From Nocardia albiluteola (GTDB lineage Bacteria; Actinomycetota; Actinomycetes; Mycobacteriales; Mycobacteriaceae): DNA of 64,000 nt. The translations under genes and the position numbers were made by a program. The DNA lies in the NCBI RefSeq assembly GCF_018860155.1, contig NZ_JAHKNI010000001.1, positions 943,333-1,007,332 on the forward strand. The letters are read 5' to 3'. The notes under the pieces are model-generated. The model worked only from the letters and a program-made list of their open reading frames with translations. It was not told the DNA's origin and did not search any database. Positions 61,810 to 64,000 of the stretch are shown here, one piece after another. Within the stretch, counting starts at the first letter, position 1, and the number at the start of each line of letters is the position of its first letter.

Positions 61810-62495
61810 CGAGTGTGCTGATCGTCGAGGACGAGGAGTCGCTGGCCGATCCGCTCGCCTTTCTGCTGCGCAAGGAGGGATTCGAGGTCACCGTCGTGGG
61901 CGACGGACCCTCCGCCCTGGCCGAGTTCGACCGCTCCGGCGCGGACATCGTGCTGCTGGACCTCATGCTGCCCGGAATGAGCGGCACCGACGTCTGCAAG
62001 CAGCTGCGCATCCGCAGCAGCGTTCCGGTGATCATGGTCACCGCTCGCGACAGCGAAATCGATAAGGTGGTCGGGCTCGAGCTCGGCGCCGACGACTATG
62101 TCACCAAGCCGTACTCGTCCCGGGAGCTGATCGCGCGCATCCGTGCGGTGCTGCGCCGCGGGGCGGGCGAGGAAATGGACGGCTCGGGCGAGAACGCGGT
62201 TCTCGAGGCCGGTCCGGTGCGCATGGACGTGGACCGCCACACCGTGCAGGTCAACGGCAAGGCGGTGACCTTGCCGCTCAAGGAATTCGATCTGCTGGAG
62301 TACCTGCTCCGCAATTCGGGCCGGGTGCTGACCCGCGGCCAGCTCATCGACAGGGTGTGGGGCGCGGACTACGTCGGCGACACCAAAACCCTTGACGTGC
62401 ACGTCAAGCGGCTGCGCTCGAAGATCGAGATGGATCCGGCCAAGCCGGAACATCTTGTGACGGTGCGCGGCCTGGGCTACAAGCTCGAGGCATAG
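61806..62495 (+). CDS. regX3: response regulator RegX3
   Basis: 229 aa. Receiver domain with [17 protein letters not shown], phospho-Asp in [15 protein letters not shown], switch MVTARDSE and [12 protein letters not shown]; a winged-helix DNA-binding domain ([20 protein letters not shown] ... [12 protein letters not shown]). Controls phosphate-limitation genes. Directly coupled to senX3: unlike mycobacteria, no repeat separates the two genes here. Confidence 0.97.
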   Translation: MTSVLIVEDEESLADPLAFLLRKEGFEVTVVGDGPSALAEFDRSGADIVLLDLMLPGMSGTDVCKQLRIRSSVPVIMVTARDSEIDKVVGLELGADDYVTKPYSSRELIARIRAVLRRGAGEEMDGSGENAVLEAGPVRMDVDRHTVQVNGKAVTLPLKEFDLLEYLLRNSGRVLTRGQLIDRVWGADYVGDTKTLDVHVKRLRSKIEMDPAKPEHLVTVRGLGYKLEA

Positions 62496-62509
62496 GACCC
62501 CAGAAGCAC

Positions 62510-62549
62510 ATCACCCGCCGTACCGAGACCACTCGGAACGGCGGGTGAT
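62510..62549 (+). terminator. strong terminator after regX3
   Basis: ATCACCCGCCGT (62510-62521) pairs with ACGGCGGGTGAT (62538-62549), and the inner CCGAG/CTCGG (62523-62527, 62532-62536) extends the stem to a 4-nt ACCA loop. A TTTTT run follows at about 62567-62571. The clearest terminator in the window. Confidence 0.9.
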
Positions 62550-62711
62550 TGCGTACTGCGGGTAGGTTTTTCATGCGGACCGTGACAACTGATCTCGTGA
62601 GCACATGGGTAACTCACCGGGTACGGGCCCACCGTGCGCGGGCCGTCAACCGCCGGCCCGACGAGCAAATCTCCCGGCAAGCAACGACACGCTGAAGTCG
62701 CGGGGAGGCGG

Positions 62712-63041
62712 TTAGGTGAGGTGCGTCCAGACGGTGCCGAGCTGCGGCAGCTGGGTAGGCGAGAGGTGGAACCAGCCGAAGTCGTCGTGCTGCATGCAGT
62801 CGGCGAACGGACCCGCGGGGAACGTGCCCTTGCAGTAGACGGGGTGGTCGAGGCCGTAGATGCTCGCGAGCACCTGCTTGTGGTTGGCCTGGGCGGTGGC
62901 CGCGGCGGGGGTGTTGTACAGGACGAAGTCGGCGGTCGCGTCGTTGTAGTCCTTGTAGTCGTCGGCCTGGGCGGACGGGGCCACCGCCAGCGCGGCAGCG
63001 GCGGCGATCAGGGCTGTTGTAATGAATGTTTTCCTCATCAT
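62712..63041 (-). CDS. small secreted protein
   Basis: 109 aa. Signal peptide MMRKTFITTALIAAAAALAVAPSAQA, then a mature part of about 80 residues with two cysteines (VYCKGTF, ADCMQHDD) and aromatic HDDFGWFHLSP. Unknown function. The ATG has a TATACA box eight bases ahead and no ribosome binding site, so leaderless is likely. Confidence 0.75.
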   Translation of the reverse strand: MMRKTFITTALIAAAAALAVAPSAQADDYKDYNDATADFVLYNTPAAATAQANHKQVLASIYGLDHPVYCKGTFPAGPFADCMQHDDFGWFHLSPTQLPQLGTVWTHLT

Positions 63042-63118
63042 GGCGGTTTTGTATAACAGCGGTAGATGAAGTGCGCATGGCGAGCGGGTGACCTGACGGT
63101 GCGGGCGGCCCGCAAACC

Positions 63119-64000
<882 letters not shown>

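Overview
The window looks like the chromosome of a mycolate-containing actinomycete, most likely Nocardia or a close relative. The DNA is very GC-rich, with many GTG starts and ATGA/GTGA gene overlaps. It carries EspG and PPE-like proteins and the order aceA-fadB2 ... TetR-DUF445-XRE-hbhA-DUF2516 ... deoC-DUF2993 ... murB-L,D-transpeptidase-SDR ... mshA-YbjN ... gpm-senX3-regX3. This is the same order as the M. tuberculosis Rv0467-Rv0495c segment, interrupted here by lineage-specific genes. No rRNA, tRNA, CRISPR array, prophage or insertion sequence was found.

Layout. 0.5-3 kb: isocitrate lyase and 3-hydroxybutyryl-CoA dehydrogenase, with RamB-like boxes upstream and a run of hairpins between the two genes. 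3.1-28.4 kb: an accessory stretch standing where mycobacteria have umaA/pcaA. It holds a MetE homologue that has lost three of four zinc ligands, a membrane-bound molybdopterin oxidoreductase, an ECF sigma factor, a lipase, an EspG/PPE-like pair without an ESX core, and a DUF8020-type secreted protein. It continues with an epoxide hydrolase and a divergent LuxR/ATPase, a zinc alcohol dehydrogenase, a ZIP transporter, an HtrA-like protease, a VKOR/DsbA disulfide pair, PPK2, a second EspG, an enoyl-reductase-like enzyme and an ABC1 kinase. 28.5-32.6 kb: the conserved TetR(MadR-like)-DUF445-XRE-hbhA-DUF2516 block. 32.7-36.7 kb: tandem alpha/beta hydrolases, purU and GNAT. 36.8-43.5 kb: deoC, DUF2993, an AbiEi-like antitoxin, a methyltransferase, two DUF2505 proteins, murB and a lipoprotein L,D-transpeptidase. 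43.5-52.2 kb: msrA, NmrA-like, SDR/DoxX, a second ECF sigma factor with a coupled SRPBCC protein, Rrf2/AhpD, and two convergent Uma2 nucleases. 52.3-64 kb: mshA, YbjN, nitroreductase, ROK kinase, a KOW mini-protein, phosphoglycerate mutase, CocE-like hydrolase, senX3-regX3 and a Cys-rich Rv0495c-like protein.

Most notable: a family of about 80-bp cassettes resembling mycobacterial MIRUs in logic. Three lie in tandem directly before senX3 and a fourth sits between a DoxX gene and an SDR gene on the other strand. Each encodes a mini-ORF of 27 codons (38 in the long copy). Its start follows the previous ORF and its stop overlaps the next start as GTGA/ATGA, with a repeat period of 3n+2. The fourth copy also overlaps the upstream gene's stop. 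They look like inserted translational-coupling modules. Other highlights are the zinc-ligand-less MetE, a palindrome straddling the -35 box of the XRE-hbhA promoter, a 10-bp inverted repeat between Rrf2 and AhpD genes, and many genes with a TANNNT box 6-8 nt before the start and no ribosome binding site, suggesting leaderless mRNAs.

All functional calls come from reading motifs by eye. Family names are from general knowledge and were not searched.
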